Counted from the first letter of the stretch, positions 8,856 through 17,664 are shown. The stretch is 50,185 bases of DNA from Mucilaginibacter polytrichastri (GCF_001911425.1 NZ_MPPL01000001.1:577604-627788), one strand, 5' to 3'. A program made the numbers and translations. The notes: generated from the letters alone by a model not told the origin.

Positions 8856-10067
8856 ATGAAAGCCGAATTAGCCGCAGCACTGCAAACTTATAAAGACGAG
8901 CTGAACACCGAGCTGGTTCGTATTATGGATTACTGGTCGAGATATACCATTGACGATAAAAACGGCGGTTTTTATGGCAAAATAGATCAGCATAACAATG
9001 TAGATCTGCAGGCGCCAAAAGGTTCCGTGCTGAATGCCCGCATTCTTTGGTCGTTCGCTGCAGCCTATAACCAGGATCAAACACCTTACTATTTAGATCT
9101 GGCTCAGCGTGCCTATGAATATATCGTTGAGCACTTTATTGACCACGAACACGGCGGCGTATACTGGACGGTAGATTACCAGGGGAAGCCCTTAGATACT
9201 AAAAAGCAAGTTTATGCCATCGCCTTTACCATTTATGGTTTAAGCGAATATTATATTGCGTTTAAAGATGAGTATGCGAAAGATTGGGCAATCAGGCTTT
9301 ATCATTTGCTCGTTGAAAAAAGCTTCAATACGCTAAAAACCGGTTATTTCGAAGCCTTTAACAGGGAGTGGCAACCATTGGATGACCTTCGCCTGAGCGC
9401 TAAAGACGCCAACGAAAAAAAGACCATGAATACCCACTTACATGTATTGGAGGGTTACGCCAACCTGTATCGTATTTGGCCCGATGGTGGTTTGCGTAAA
9501 CAGATTTTGACCTTGCTATATGATTTTATAGATCACTTTATCGATCCGAAGAAACATACGCTGAACCTTTTTTTTGATGAGAATTGGAAACTGCGATCAG
9601 ATCTGGTTTCCTACGGTCACGATATTGAAGCTGCCTGGCTGGTATTGCATGCAGCCGATGTAATTGGCGATGATAAACTGGTAGCACAACTGCGTGATCT
9701 TGCCGTGTTAATTGCCGGGGCCGCAACCAAAGGCCTGGATAAAGATGGCGGTATGTGGTATGAGTTTGAGCCTGCTGCTCATCATCTCATCCGCGAGAAG
9801 CACTGGTGGGTACAGGCCGAAACGATGATCGGTTATTTTAATGCCTACCAAATAAGCGGGGAAGAAAAGTATGCACAACTCTCTCTAAATAACTGGGCTT
9901 TTGTAAAAGACAAGATCCTGGACAAGTATAACGGCGAATGGCACTGGGGCATTAACCAGCACGGCCAGCTAATGCCCGATGAAGATAAAGCAGGATTATG
10001 GAAATGCCCTTACCATAACACCCGCGCCTGTATAGAAATCATAAACCGAATAAATAGTACATCGTAA
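8856..10067 (+). CDS. cellobiose/mannobiose 2-epimerase (AGE family)
   Basis: 403 residues, the usual size of N-acylglucosamine/cellobiose 2-epimerases with an (alpha/alpha)6 barrel. Catalytic residues are in place: R62 in LNARILWSF, H196 in THLHVLEGYANLY, H255 and E258 in SYGHDIEAAW, W317/W318 in EKHWWVQAE, and H387 in CPYHNTRACIEI. In this operon the enzyme most likely converts beta-1,4-mannobiose to mannosyl-beta-1,4-glucose, the substrate of the preceding GH130 gene. This is the pathway known from B. fragilis and Ruminococcus albus. It has no signal peptide and so is cytoplasmic. It lies 25 bases after the GH130 stop and 9 bases before the GH27 start. N-acetylglucosamine epimerase activity is a less likely alternative. 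Confidence 0.9.
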   Translation: MKAELAAALQTYKDELNTELVRIMDYWSRYTIDDKNGGFYGKIDQHNNVDLQAPKGSVLNARILWSFAAAYNQDQTPYYLDLAQRAYEYIVEHFIDHEHGGVYWTVDYQGKPLDTKKQVYAIAFTIYGLSEYYIAFKDEYAKDWAIRLYHLLVEKSFNTLKTGYFEAFNREWQPLDDLRLSAKDANEKKTMNTHLHVLEGYANLYRIWPDGGLRKQILTLLYDFIDHFIDPKKHTLNLFFDENWKLRSDLVSYGHDIEAAWLVLHAADVIGDDKLVAQLRDLAVLIAGAATKGLDKDGGMWYEFEPAAHHLIREKHWWVQAETMIGYFNAYQISGEEKYAQLSLNNWAFVKDKILDKYNGEWHWGINQHGQLMPDEDKAGLWKCPYHNTRACIEIINRINSTS

Positions 10068-10076
10068 CAGACCATA

Positions 10077-11348
10077 ATGAAGTTTAACCAATTAAAAAAC
10101 CTGGTTCTTATCTGCATAACCAGTTTAATAACTGTAAATATTACAGTTGCACAAGATGCTGCCGCACCTGTAAAGGTTACCAGACAGGCAGATGCAGACA
10201 ACAGCCATCTGGCGCTAACTCCGCCCATGGGTTTTAATACCTGGAACACTTTCCAAACCAATATTAATGAGCAGATGCTGAAAGAAATGGTGGATACCTA
10301 TGTATCATCTGGTATGCGCGATGCCGGTTACCAATATTTTGTGCTGGATGATGGCTGGATGACTATGGACCGCGATGCCAAAGGCGATCTGGTAGCCGAC
10401 CCTAAAAAGTTCCCCAACGGGATGAAGGCTTTTGCAGATTACGTACACTTAAAAGGTTTAAAGTTCGGGATCTACAATTGCGCTGGCGACAGAACCTGTG
10501 CCGGTTACCCCGGTACACGTGGTCACGAATATCAGGATGCACGCCTGTATGCATCATGGGATGTTGATTATTTAAAATATGACTGGTGTAACACCGACAG
10601 CCTGAATGCCCGCGAAGCTTACATTACCATGAGCAAAGCTTTAAAAGCAACCGGCAGGCCTATTGTGTTTAGCCTTTGCGAGTGGGGTAACCACCAGCCG
10701 TGGTTGTGGGGTAAAGGTGTTGGGCAGCTATGGCGCAGTACCGGCGATATCTGTAACCAGTTTGACAAAGATAAAAACGTAGGTACATGGACTGCATTAA
10801 GCGTAATGACCATATTGGATAAACAAGATAAAATTCGCCAGTATGCCGGCCCGGGCCATTGGAACGATCCGGATATGCTGGAGGTTGGCAATGGCATGAG
10901 CGTAAGCGAAGATCGCGCGCATTTCTCTTTATGGTGTATGCTGGCTGCGCCTTTAATGGCTGGGAATGACCTGCGTAAAATGTCGCCGCAAACGCATGAG
11001 ATCCTAACTAATAAGGAAGCAATTGCTGTAGATCAGGATTCGTTAGGGATACAAGGTTTTCGCTATTATGCCTTCGATGGTTTAGAGATGTGGGTTAAGC
11101 CGCTTAATAAACAAGATGTAGCTGTATGCTTTTTAAACCGCAGTGCCCATCCGCAGAATATAGATTACGCTTGGGAAGAGCATTTGTTACAGGATACCAT
11201 TTCGCACCTGAATATCAACTTTGCACAAGAGACTTATAAAGTTCGCGACCTGTGGGTTAAAAAGGATTTGGGTACAACCAAAAAACTGTTTAAACAAGTT
11301 ATTGCACCGCACGATGTAGTAATGTTGCGTTTGCGTAAAGCAAACTAA
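10077..11348 (+). CDS. GH27 alpha-galactosidase, secreted
   Basis: 423 residues with an N-terminal signal peptide (about 1-26, ending VNITVAQ). GH27 motifs are present: LTPPMGFNTWNTF at 47-59, YFVLDDGWM at 87-95, nucleophile D169 in YLKYDWCN, acid/base D224 in WRSTGDI, and HWNDPDMLEVGNG near 260-272. A beta-sandwich C-terminal domain follows from about residue 315. It would remove alpha-1,6-galactose branches from galactomannan or its oligomers in the periplasm or outside the cell. It is the last gene of the symporter-led operon: a strong terminator begins 24 bases after its stop. Confidence 0.92.
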   Translation: MKFNQLKNLVLICITSLITVNITVAQDAAAPVKVTRQADADNSHLALTPPMGFNTWNTFQTNINEQMLKEMVDTYVSSGMRDAGYQYFVLDDGWMTMDRDAKGDLVADPKKFPNGMKAFADYVHLKGLKFGIYNCAGDRTCAGYPGTRGHEYQDARLYASWDVDYLKYDWCNTDSLNAREAYITMSKALKATGRPIVFSLCEWGNHQPWLWGKGVGQLWRSTGDICNQFDKDKNVGTWTALSVMTILDKQDKIRQYAGPGHWNDPDMLEVGNGMSVSEDRAHFSLWCMLAAPLMAGNDLRKMSPQTHEILTNKEAIAVDQDSLGIQGFRYYAFDGLEMWVKPLNKQDVAVCFLNRSAHPQNIDYAWEEHLLQDTISHLNINFAQETYKVRDLWVKKDLGTTKKLFKQVIAPHDVVMLRLRKAN

Positions 11349-11371
11349 TCTGTAATATAATTCGTTGTATT

Positions 11372-11405
11372 AAAGCCGGCTTAGTATTAATAGGCCGGCT
11401 TTTTG
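11372..11405 (+). terminator. intrinsic terminator between the GH27 and GH26 genes
   Basis: A perfect nine-pair stem (AAAGCCGGC at 11372-11380 with GCCGGCTTT at 11394-11402), with a 13-base loop and a T tract through 11405. It separates the GH27-ending operon from the GH26 gene. The hairpin is nearly symmetric but has a good T run only on the plus strand. Confidence 0.85.
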
Positions 11406-11465
11406 GTGTTTATAAATAAAAACTTATCAATTTTACAGGCCGCGAAGCGGCTCTTGATATTATCT

Positions 11466-12605
11466 ATGAAAAACGTTTTGCTTGTTTCTATAATTACTGT
11501 TTTATCTATAACCAGCCTAAAGGCGCAAGTGCAGCCCAATGCTCCCTGCGACCCAAAGGCAACTAAAGAAACACGCAACCTGTATAATAATATGCGTCAA
11601 TTGGTTGAGAAAGGAATCATGTATGGCCATCATGACGATACCGGCTATGGCGTTAACTGGCGTTTACAGGCCGATAGTTCGGACGTGAAAGCCGTTACCG
11701 GATCATACCCGGCCATTTATGGCTGGGATTTGGCCAGGATTGAGCATGATAGTACCTCAGATATTAATGGTATCCCTTTTGAAACCCAGCGTCAACTGGT
11801 TAAAGATGCTTATCAGCGCGGGGGCGTAAATACTTTTTGCTGGCACATGGATAACCCGGTTAATGATAAAACTGCCTGGGATACTACGAATAATAGCGTA
11901 AAAGACATTTTGGCCGATGGCGAAGCACATGATAAATACGTAGCATACCTGAAAAAGGCTGCCAAATTTATAAAGTCATTTAAGGGGGACAATGGCGAGG
12001 CTATCCCTATTTTATTCAGGCCTTTTCATGAACTTACGGGTGGATGGTTTTGGTGGGGCAATAAAACTACCGATCCGCAGGATCTGATTGCGATATGGCG
12101 TTTTACCATAGATTATTTAAGAAAGAAAGAGAAGGTACATAACTTATTAGTTGTTTATTCTACTGCCGATTTTAATTCGCCCGAAGATTTTATGGCCCGC
12201 TATCCGGGTGATGATTATGTAGATTTGGTGGGCTTCGATCTGTATTGCACCGATAATGTACCTCAATTTGTGCAACGGCTTGATAAGCAATTATCCATAC
12301 TACAAACCGTAGCTGCCGAACATCACAAAATAGCCTGCGTGCCCGAAACCGGTTACCAGAGCATCCCCGATGCCAATTGGTGGACAGGCACTTTACTGCC
12401 CGAAATAGCAAAATACAAATTATCTTACCTGCTTACCTGGCGCAACGGTGGCCTTAATCATCATTTTGCGCCGTATCCCGGCCAAAAGAGTGCAGCAGAT
12501 TTTGTGAGATTTTATAACAACCCCAAGGTATTGTTTCAGGATAAGTTATCGCCGATGGGGATATATGGGAAGGTCTTGAATACAAATGATCAAACAGGTC
12601 ATTAA
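11466..12605 (+). CDS. GH26 endo-beta-1,4-mannanase or mannobiohydrolase, secreted
   Basis: 379 residues from the ATG at 11466. An upstream ATG at 11403 lies in the terminator stem and would bury the signal peptide. Residues 1-21 are a signal peptide ending SLKAQ, with no lipobox. GH26 features are YGHHDDTGYG at 53-62, a CWHMDNP segment near 125-131, acid/base E189 in FRPFHELTGGWFWWG, and nucleophile E294 in CVPETGY. It would cut mannan or manno-oligosaccharides to mannobiose outside the cytoplasm. It sits after a terminator, so it is probably transcribed from its own promoter or by read-through. No TAnnTTTG element is obvious in the 60 bases before the start. Confidence 0.92.
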   Translation: MKNVLLVSIITVLSITSLKAQVQPNAPCDPKATKETRNLYNNMRQLVEKGIMYGHHDDTGYGVNWRLQADSSDVKAVTGSYPAIYGWDLARIEHDSTSDINGIPFETQRQLVKDAYQRGGVNTFCWHMDNPVNDKTAWDTTNNSVKDILADGEAHDKYVAYLKKAAKFIKSFKGDNGEAIPILFRPFHELTGGWFWWGNKTTDPQDLIAIWRFTIDYLRKKEKVHNLLVVYSTADFNSPEDFMARYPGDDYVDLVGFDLYCTDNVPQFVQRLDKQLSILQTVAAEHHKIACVPETGYQSIPDANWWTGTLLPEIAKYKLSYLLTWRNGGLNHHFAPYPGQKSAADFVRFYNNPKVLFQDKLSPMGIYGKVLNTNDQTGH

Positions 12606-12672
12606 GTCAAACTGGATATATTAAGGGATTTTAATGAATCAAAATGATTATTTTAGCATTAAATTCGATAGT

Positions 12673-12906
12673 ATGAATATACAAGCCGAGAAATTAGATC
12701 TATTACAAACAATCATGAATACTACTGATGAGGGTTTGATTTTAGATGTTAAAGCATTTCTTTCTAACAGAAAGACCGACTGGTTTGATGAGTTAGGACA
12801 GGATCAGCAGAAAGATGTTTTAGAAGGGTTAGCCCAGGCTGATCGCGGTGAAACAGTTTCCCATTCTGAAGTTGTTAAATTATTTAGTAAATGGGGTTTG
12901 AAATAG
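12673..12906 (+). CDS. antitoxin of a RelE/ParE-type module
   Basis: 77 residues if it starts at MNIQAEKLDLLQ. An ATG at 12634 would add 13 residues of no recognised type. The pattern resembles small Bacteroidota antitoxins paired with RelE/ParE toxins: I.AEKL.LL..I..T.DE, a central KTDWFDELGQDQQKDVLEGLAQ, then GETVSHSEV. No DNA-binding fold is obvious. It overlaps the toxin by 16 bases, as expected for a translationally coupled pair, and would neutralise the toxin and probably repress the operon. Confidence 0.75.
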   Translation: MNIQAEKLDLLQTIMNTTDEGLILDVKAFLSNRKTDWFDELGQDQQKDVLEGLAQADRGETVSHSEVVKLFSKWGLK

Positions 12907-13193
12907 TTTGGTCTAAAAAAGCTATCCAAACATTTGGAGACAGAATAACATATCTAGAAAAAAATTGGACTGAAAAAGAGATTTTTAATTTCACATCCCG
13001 TGTCAATGAATATCTAAATTCATTGAAGGACCAACCCCTTATGTTCCGTAAATCTGCAAAATTGAAACATACCCATATCGGGGTTATTATAAAACAAGTA
13101 TCTATAATATATCGGGTAAAGCCTCGTGGTGTTAAAATTGAACTAATCGCTTTTATTGATAATAGGCAAAATCCTAAAAAACAGAATTTTTAA
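12891..13193 (+). CDS. RelE/ParE-family toxin
   Basis: 100 residues, basic. The N-terminus EIVWSKKAIQTFGDRITYLEKNW and the central SLKDQPLMFRKSAKLKHTHIG, followed by the strand-rich VSIIYRVKPRGVKIELIAFIDNRQNPKK, match the RelE/ParE toxin fold: two helices, then a four-strand sheet ending in F.DNRQ.P. Members cleave mRNA on the ribosome (RelE) or poison gyrase (ParE); which applies here cannot be told. It overlaps the antitoxin by 16 bases. It ends five bases before the convergent aminotransferase gene, so there is no room for a separate terminator. Confidence 0.82.
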   Translation: MGFEIVWSKKAIQTFGDRITYLEKNWTEKEIFNFTSRVNEYLNSLKDQPLMFRKSAKLKHTHIGVIIKQVSIIYRVKPRGVKIELIAFIDNRQNPKKQNF

Positions 13194-13197
13194 TTAA

Positions 13198-14283
13198 CTA
13201 AAAATCGTTCAACTTATCAATCACAAATTGCACATCTTTTTCGGTATGGCAATAGGAGCAGGGCAGGCTTAGGGTTGTTTGGTGAATTTCTTCAGAAATA
13301 GGGAAACTTAATCCTGCTAATAAGGGCAATAATGCTTTTTGCTGATGCGGCGGCACAGGGTAGTGGATTTCGGTTCCAATGCCATGTTCATATAAATAAG
13401 CTTTTAATGCATCGCGGCGGGGATGGCGGATGTTAAAGATGTGGTAAACATCTGTATAATCAGCATCAACAACCGGTAATATATAATCTGCTCTTAGCTG
13501 GTCGAGATACATGGCTGCCAACTTTTGTTTGTGGGCATTAATGGCATCCAGCGCTTCGAGTTTTATTTGGAGAAAAGCCGCCTGCAATTCATCCAGCCGC
13601 GAATTAACACCCATGTATTCGTTATAGTATTTCTTTTCAGAGCCATAGTTGCGCAGTTTTCGCATTTTATCGGCGTATGTTGCATGGTTGGTGGTTATAG
13701 CTCCTGCATCGCCAAGGGCACCTAGGTTTTTGGTTGGGTAAAAGCTAAAAGCGCCAAACTCGCCAAAGGTACCCGTTTTTTCACCCTTAAACATAGCACC
13801 GTGCGATTGCGCACAGTCTTCAATTAAAACCAGGTTGTATTTTTCTTTGATCGCCATTATCGCATCCATGTCGCAACATTTGCCATACAGGTGTACAATA
13901 ATTATTGCACGCGTTTTGGGGGTAATGGCTTTTTCTATTTCAGCCGGGTCAATATTGTAGGTACTTATATCCGGTTCTACCAATACAGGTATTAAGCCAT
14001 TATTGGTGATAGATAATATGGTGGCAATGTAAGTATTGGCTGGCACAATAACCTCGCTGCCGGGTTCAAAGTCAAAAGTTTTTAACGAAAGCGTTAAGGC
14101 ATCCAGCCCGTTGGCAACGCCTACACAATATTCAGACTGGTTCCATTGGGCAAACTGCTGTTCGAAATCTGCAGTGTATTTACCTAAAATATACCAGCCG
14201 CTGTTTAAAAAGTCGCTGAAACTTTGTTTAAATGCTTCGTTAAACGGTTTATTTAGTTCAAACAGGTTTTCGTAAGGGATCAT
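13198..14283 (-). CDS. fdtB: sugar aminotransferase, DegT/DnrJ/EryC1/StrS family (FdtB-like)
   Basis: 361 residues, the family's usual length. The PLP-binding lysine is K185 in FSFYPTKNLGALGDAGA, and IEDCAQSHGA near 154-163 is also conserved. The order with a WxcM/FdtA-like 3,4-ketoisomerase directly upstream suggests it transfers an amino group to C3 of a dTDP-3-keto-6-deoxyhexose. That would give dTDP-Fuc3N or dTDP-Qui3N for a surface glycan. The start codon overlaps the fdtA stop (ATGA). Its C-terminus faces the toxin gene. The exact sugar stereochemistry is not readable from sequence. Confidence 0.85.
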   Translation of the reverse strand: MIPYENLFELNKPFNEAFKQSFSDFLNSGWYILGKYTADFEQQFAQWNQSEYCVGVANGLDALTLSLKTFDFEPGSEVIVPANTYIATILSITNNGLIPVLVEPDISTYNIDPAEIEKAITPKTRAIIIVHLYGKCCDMDAIMAIKEKYNLVLIEDCAQSHGAMFKGEKTGTFGEFGAFSFYPTKNLGALGDAGAITTNHATYADKMRKLRNYGSEKKYYNEYMGVNSRLDELQAAFLQIKLEALDAINAHKQKLAAMYLDQLRADYILPVVDADYTDVYHIFNIRHPRRDALKAYLYEHGIGTEIHYPVPPHQQKALLPLLAGLSFPISEEIHQTTLSLPCSYCHTEKDVQFVIDKLNDF

Positions 14284-14654
14284 TCGTTATGCTGGTATGG
14301 GTCGAAAATATAATCTGTAGCATCAAAGGATGTAGAGGCCAAAACCAGCAATATGGCATCGGGCGAAAAGTTTTTCATTACATGCCAATCCTGTGTTTCG
14401 AGTATCAGGCATTTATCCGGGCTGTCCAGTTCAAACGTTTCTATATTAATGCCATTGTCATTATCAATGGTGCATTTGCCTTGTATACAAATAGCCGCCT
14501 GCACTGTTTTATGGTGCCTATGCCCGCCACGTGCCGAACTATCAACGCCGTATATATAAAACAGGCGTTTAATATCAAAGGGTATCGCTTCGTCTAGTAC
14601 GGTTAAGTTACCACGTGTATCACTAAATGTGGTTATGTTTATCAGGTAAGCCAT
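14280..14654 (-). CDS. fdtA: FdtA/QdtA-like dTDP-4-keto-6-deoxyhexose 3,4-ketoisomerase (WxcM family)
   Basis: 124 residues from MAYLINITTF. An ATG 26 codons upstream would run into the preceding glycosyltransferase and adds a non-conserved Trp/Cys-rich segment. It is a small cupin with DTRGNLTVLDE near 12-22 and the active-site cluster ARGGHRHHKTVQ at 41-52 (H45 and H47 match the catalytic pair). It moves the keto group from C4 to C3 of dTDP-4-keto-6-deoxyglucose, supplying the aminotransferase with which it overlaps by four bases. Fuc3N- and Qui3N-type isomerases cannot be told apart here. RmlA and RmlB are not in the window. Confidence 0.85.
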   Translation of the reverse strand: MAYLINITTFSDTRGNLTVLDEAIPFDIKRLFYIYGVDSSARGGHRHHKTVQAAICIQGKCTIDNDNGINIETFELDSPDKCLILETQDWHVMKNFSPDAILLVLASTSFDATDYIFDPYQHNE

Positions 14655-14670
14655 TCGGGGTGGGGGTAAT

Positions 14671-15507
14671 TTACAATTCATCCAACATATCCAGCAATTT
14701 GCTGTCGGCATCCACACTAAATTTTCGCGCAAACAGATCGTCTGTGTTCTTTAATGCTGCAAAATCTTTAATAGTTAAAGTTTTGGGATGCGACCCGCCT
14801 GCCGACCAATCGATATACCGGTAATCGTTATTAACCAACTTATCTTTATAATCAGAATTCATTAATACGGTCTGAAAAACAAATTCGTCACTTCCCCAGG
14901 TAAACAGGAAAAAACGCTCGAGATGGGGTTTACTTTCTACATAATCCACAACATATTTTGCACAATCGATACTCAGTATCCAAAACATCGATTTTCCGTA
15001 AGGTTTTAAATCCTCCGGTAATTTTCGTTTAGGCGTAAAAATATTAATCAGCCTTTCTAACCTGTAACGGCCTTTAAAGGTAAAGTTAGCGAAGTGATAG
15101 CGGGTTATACGCGGCAGGGCTTCCAGCCAATCGTCCTGTATACTCTCAAATTCAATAAACTCTTTACCCTGGTTCCGGGTAAGAAAATCAAGCATGTATT
15201 CGGGCGATTTAGTGGGGTAATCCTGTCCGCTTATAAAGTTAATATAGTCGTATTTAATTCCGGTAGAGGCAATTTCTTTAATACATTTAAAGGTAGCCTT
15301 AATGGTATTATAACCAGCCCAGCGTACATCTTCGCGGTTGTGTACCAGAAATACGTTGGGGTATTGCTGTAAATACAGGTACGGCTTTATGCTAAACTTT
15401 TTATCGACGTGAATGTAAAAATCAAACTCCGGGTGGGATAAACGTTTGATTAATCGCTCGGTTAGTTTGGGGTTAGTATAAGTGAGTATTAAGTGGGCAA
15501 CTTTCAT
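14671..15507 (-). CDS. GT14-type glycosyltransferase (core-2/I-branching enzyme family)
   Basis: 278 residues. The N-terminus MKVAHLILTYTNPKLTERLI followed by FDFYIHVDKK, the central YDYINFISGQDYPTKS near 85-100, and a later FLFTWGSDEFVFQTVL near 199-214 are marks of the bacterial beta-1,6-N-acetylglucosaminyltransferase-like (GT14) family. It is cytoplasmic with no membrane segment. It is the first gene of a minus-strand operon with fdtA (16 bases downstream) and fdtB. It may use or extend the 3-amino sugar made by them, or add a nearby GlcNAc branch; this is inferred from context. Confidence 0.82.
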   Translation of the reverse strand: MKVAHLILTYTNPKLTERLIKRLSHPEFDFYIHVDKKFSIKPYLYLQQYPNVFLVHNREDVRWAGYNTIKATFKCIKEIASTGIKYDYINFISGQDYPTKSPEYMLDFLTRNQGKEFIEFESIQDDWLEALPRITRYHFANFTFKGRYRLERLINIFTPKRKLPEDLKPYGKSMFWILSIDCAKYVVDYVESKPHLERFFLFTWGSDEFVFQTVLMNSDYKDKLVNNDYRYIDWSAGGSHPKTLTIKDFAALKNTDDLFARKFSVDADSKLLDMLDEL

Positions 15508-15765
15508 TGTAGTTAATAGTACGGCAAATTTTATAAAATGGTTTTCATTGCCTTGCTACTAATATTTACAATACCGTGCCAGTTATGCCTAAATCATGAG
15601 TTTTTGATTTTGAGATGATAAAGTGATTAAAATGAATAGCGTTTATTAATAAATAATAAAACAATCGCCGGCAATTAATTGGATGATACTTAAAGATAAT
15701 AGTATCTTTAAATATTATAAACCATATTTCTGTAACCAACAGAAAGCTAGTTAATTATTGAAAAG

Positions 15766-16344
15766 ATGCCTTACATTCCTTTAGATGATAAGCTGCCGGG
15801 TATAACAGGATTGCTAAATTACCGTTTAGACACCGCCTTGCCCATTCGCGAGCTTACCCAAATATTGTTGCGTGGCCCGTCGAGCCTTACCGAGGGCGAA
15901 CGTGAGTTAATAGCCACTGTAGTTTCGCATGGTAACCAATGCCGCTTTTGTACTGCCGCGCATACAGCCGCAGCCGATGCGCTATTAGAAGAAAACGAGA
16001 CTTCTGAAAAAGTAAAAAATGACCCGGACTATGCGCCCGTAAGCGTGAAAATGAAATTTTTGCTGGAGATTGCCCGTAATGTGCAGGTTAGTGGTAAAAA
16101 TGTAACGCCAGAACTGGTTGGCCTGGCCAAAGAGGCAGGCGCAACGGATATGGAACTGCATGATACCGTATTGATCGCTGCTTTATTTAGTTTATATAAT
16201 CGTTATGTAGATGGGTTGAACACGGTTACACCCGCTGTTGAATCTGGTTTTTATGATCGTTTGGGCGGCATTTTAAAAACAAGCGGCTACCTGCCATCAG
16301 AAAACAGGTATGCTGCATTGCAGGCAGATACTTCAATACAATAA
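15766..16344 (+). CDS. AhpD-like/carboxymuconolactone decarboxylase-family peroxidase-related protein
   Basis: 192 residues. The AhpD active-site signature is intact: C59-R-F-C62-T-A-A-H66 (CxxC followed by His four residues on), inside the helical core at about 40-130. Such proteins reduce hydroperoxides with the redox-active cysteine pair or serve related roles. It is soluble and cytoplasmic. It is 9 bases upstream of the DUF3179 membrane protein, so the two are probably co-transcribed. A TATCTTTA sequence about 55 bases upstream is a near-match to the -7 element. The substrate is unknown. Confidence 0.82.
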   Translation: MPYIPLDDKLPGITGLLNYRLDTALPIRELTQILLRGPSSLTEGERELIATVVSHGNQCRFCTAAHTAAADALLEENETSEKVKNDPDYAPVSVKMKFLLEIARNVQVSGKNVTPELVGLAKEAGATDMELHDTVLIAALFSLYNRYVDGLNTVTPAVESGFYDRLGGILKTSGYLPSENRYAALQADTSIQ

Positions 16345-16353
16345 TAACAGCCC

Positions 16354-17583
16354 ATGACTATCAAAAATAAGAATCGCTTGTTTTGGCTGGGTATATTTTT
16401 ACTGCTGATACCCGGTTTGGTACATGCGTATTTATTAATGCCGTTCCCCGGCAGCCAGAATCTTGAAGCTATTACGGTATCCTATTATCTCGAAAAAATG
16501 GTATTGCCATTGCGGATACTCGGTTGCATTTTAGTGATCTGGTATTTAATTAGCTTTTTTAACCAGGATACCCGCAACCAAAAAGCATGGAAATTGGTGA
16601 TGCTGTTTATTTGTGCAGGCATATATTATGTAACCGATGTACAGTACAAAGCAGAGAAAATGTTCGAGGAACCGCATTCGGTTGTGTTTGCCAACGCATT
16701 GCAAAATAAAGTACCGCAAGGTTATGTGATACTTGGTGTGGTACATAATGGGGTGGCAAAAGCCTACCCGCTTATTTACCTGGGGTACCATCATAAAGTG
16801 CAGGACAATGTAGGCACCGAGCCTGTATTGGTAACCTATTGTACCATGTGCCGTACGGGTAGGGTATACAGCCCGGTTGTTAACGGTAAGCGGCAAAACT
16901 TTAGGCTGGTAGGTGCCAGACATTACAATGCTGTTGTTGAAGACGAAAGTACCGGCACCTGGTGGTACCAGGCTACAGGCAAGGCAGCTGTAGGGGAGTT
17001 GAAAGGCGCATCGCTAAAAGAAGTTAATTACGAGCAAACAACGCTGGAGGCCTGGCTGAGAAGGCACCCCGGATCACTGATTATGCAGCCCGACCGCGCC
17101 TTTGCAAATGATTATGCCGACTTGAAAAATTATGACAACCGCCAACCTGTTGATAAGGATAGCTTGCTCAAAAATAAAGATTCGTTGATTAGGAAGAGCT
17201 GGGTAATTGGTGTGGCGTTAAATAATAAAGAAAAGGCTTATGAATGGCGGCAACTATACAAGCAGCAAATACTTAATGACAGCCTCGGCAAAACCAACCT
17301 GTTAATAGGTATAGAAAAGGATAGTTTAACTTTCCACGTATGGAATAGTACTGTCAATAACAAACCACTGCATTTTAATTTAAATTCTGTTGGTATCATC
17401 AGCGATACCGAAACCGGCTCACTTTGGGATTGGGACGGCTTTTGTACTGATGGTAAATTAAAAGGCAAGCAGTTAACCACCGTACAGGCTTACCAGGAGT
17501 ACTGGCATTCGTGGCAGCATTTTCACCCGGCTACAAAGCTTTGGCATGGTAATAATGTGATACTGCATGTAGCCAAATTATAA
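16354..17583 (+). CDS. membrane-anchored DUF3179 protein
   Basis: 409 residues. Three membrane helices (about 8-29, 50-69, 78-93) precede a large extracytoplasmic DUF3179 domain (about 100-405) containing the conserved TYCTMCRTGRVY (C163, C166). Several aromatic motifs follow, including STGTWWYQATGKAA and WDWDGFCTDG. The domain's function is not established. The paired cysteines suggest metal or redox chemistry, which would suit its AhpD-like neighbour 9 bases upstream. Confidence 0.8.
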   Translation: MTIKNKNRLFWLGIFLLLIPGLVHAYLLMPFPGSQNLEAITVSYYLEKMVLPLRILGCILVIWYLISFFNQDTRNQKAWKLVMLFICAGIYYVTDVQYKAEKMFEEPHSVVFANALQNKVPQGYVILGVVHNGVAKAYPLIYLGYHHKVQDNVGTEPVLVTYCTMCRTGRVYSPVVNGKRQNFRLVGARHYNAVVEDESTGTWWYQATGKAAVGELKGASLKEVNYEQTTLEAWLRRHPGSLIMQPDRAFANDYADLKNYDNRQPVDKDSLLKNKDSLIRKSWVIGVALNNKEKAYEWRQLYKQQILNDSLGKTNLLIGIEKDSLTFHVWNSTVNNKPLHFNLNSVGIISDTETGSLWDWDGFCTDGKLKGKQLTTVQAYQEYWHSWQHFHPATKLWHGNNVILHVAKL

Positions 17584-17664
17584 TCAGTAAAAGGCATATT
17601 ATCATTACAGTTTAGCCTAAACAAGCAACATCTTCGTAAACCAATTATTAACCAATTTTTACGA

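Noticed and set aside
11403..11465. Upstream ATG for GH26
   Set aside because: It lies in the terminator T tract and would put 21 residues before an otherwise clean signal peptide.
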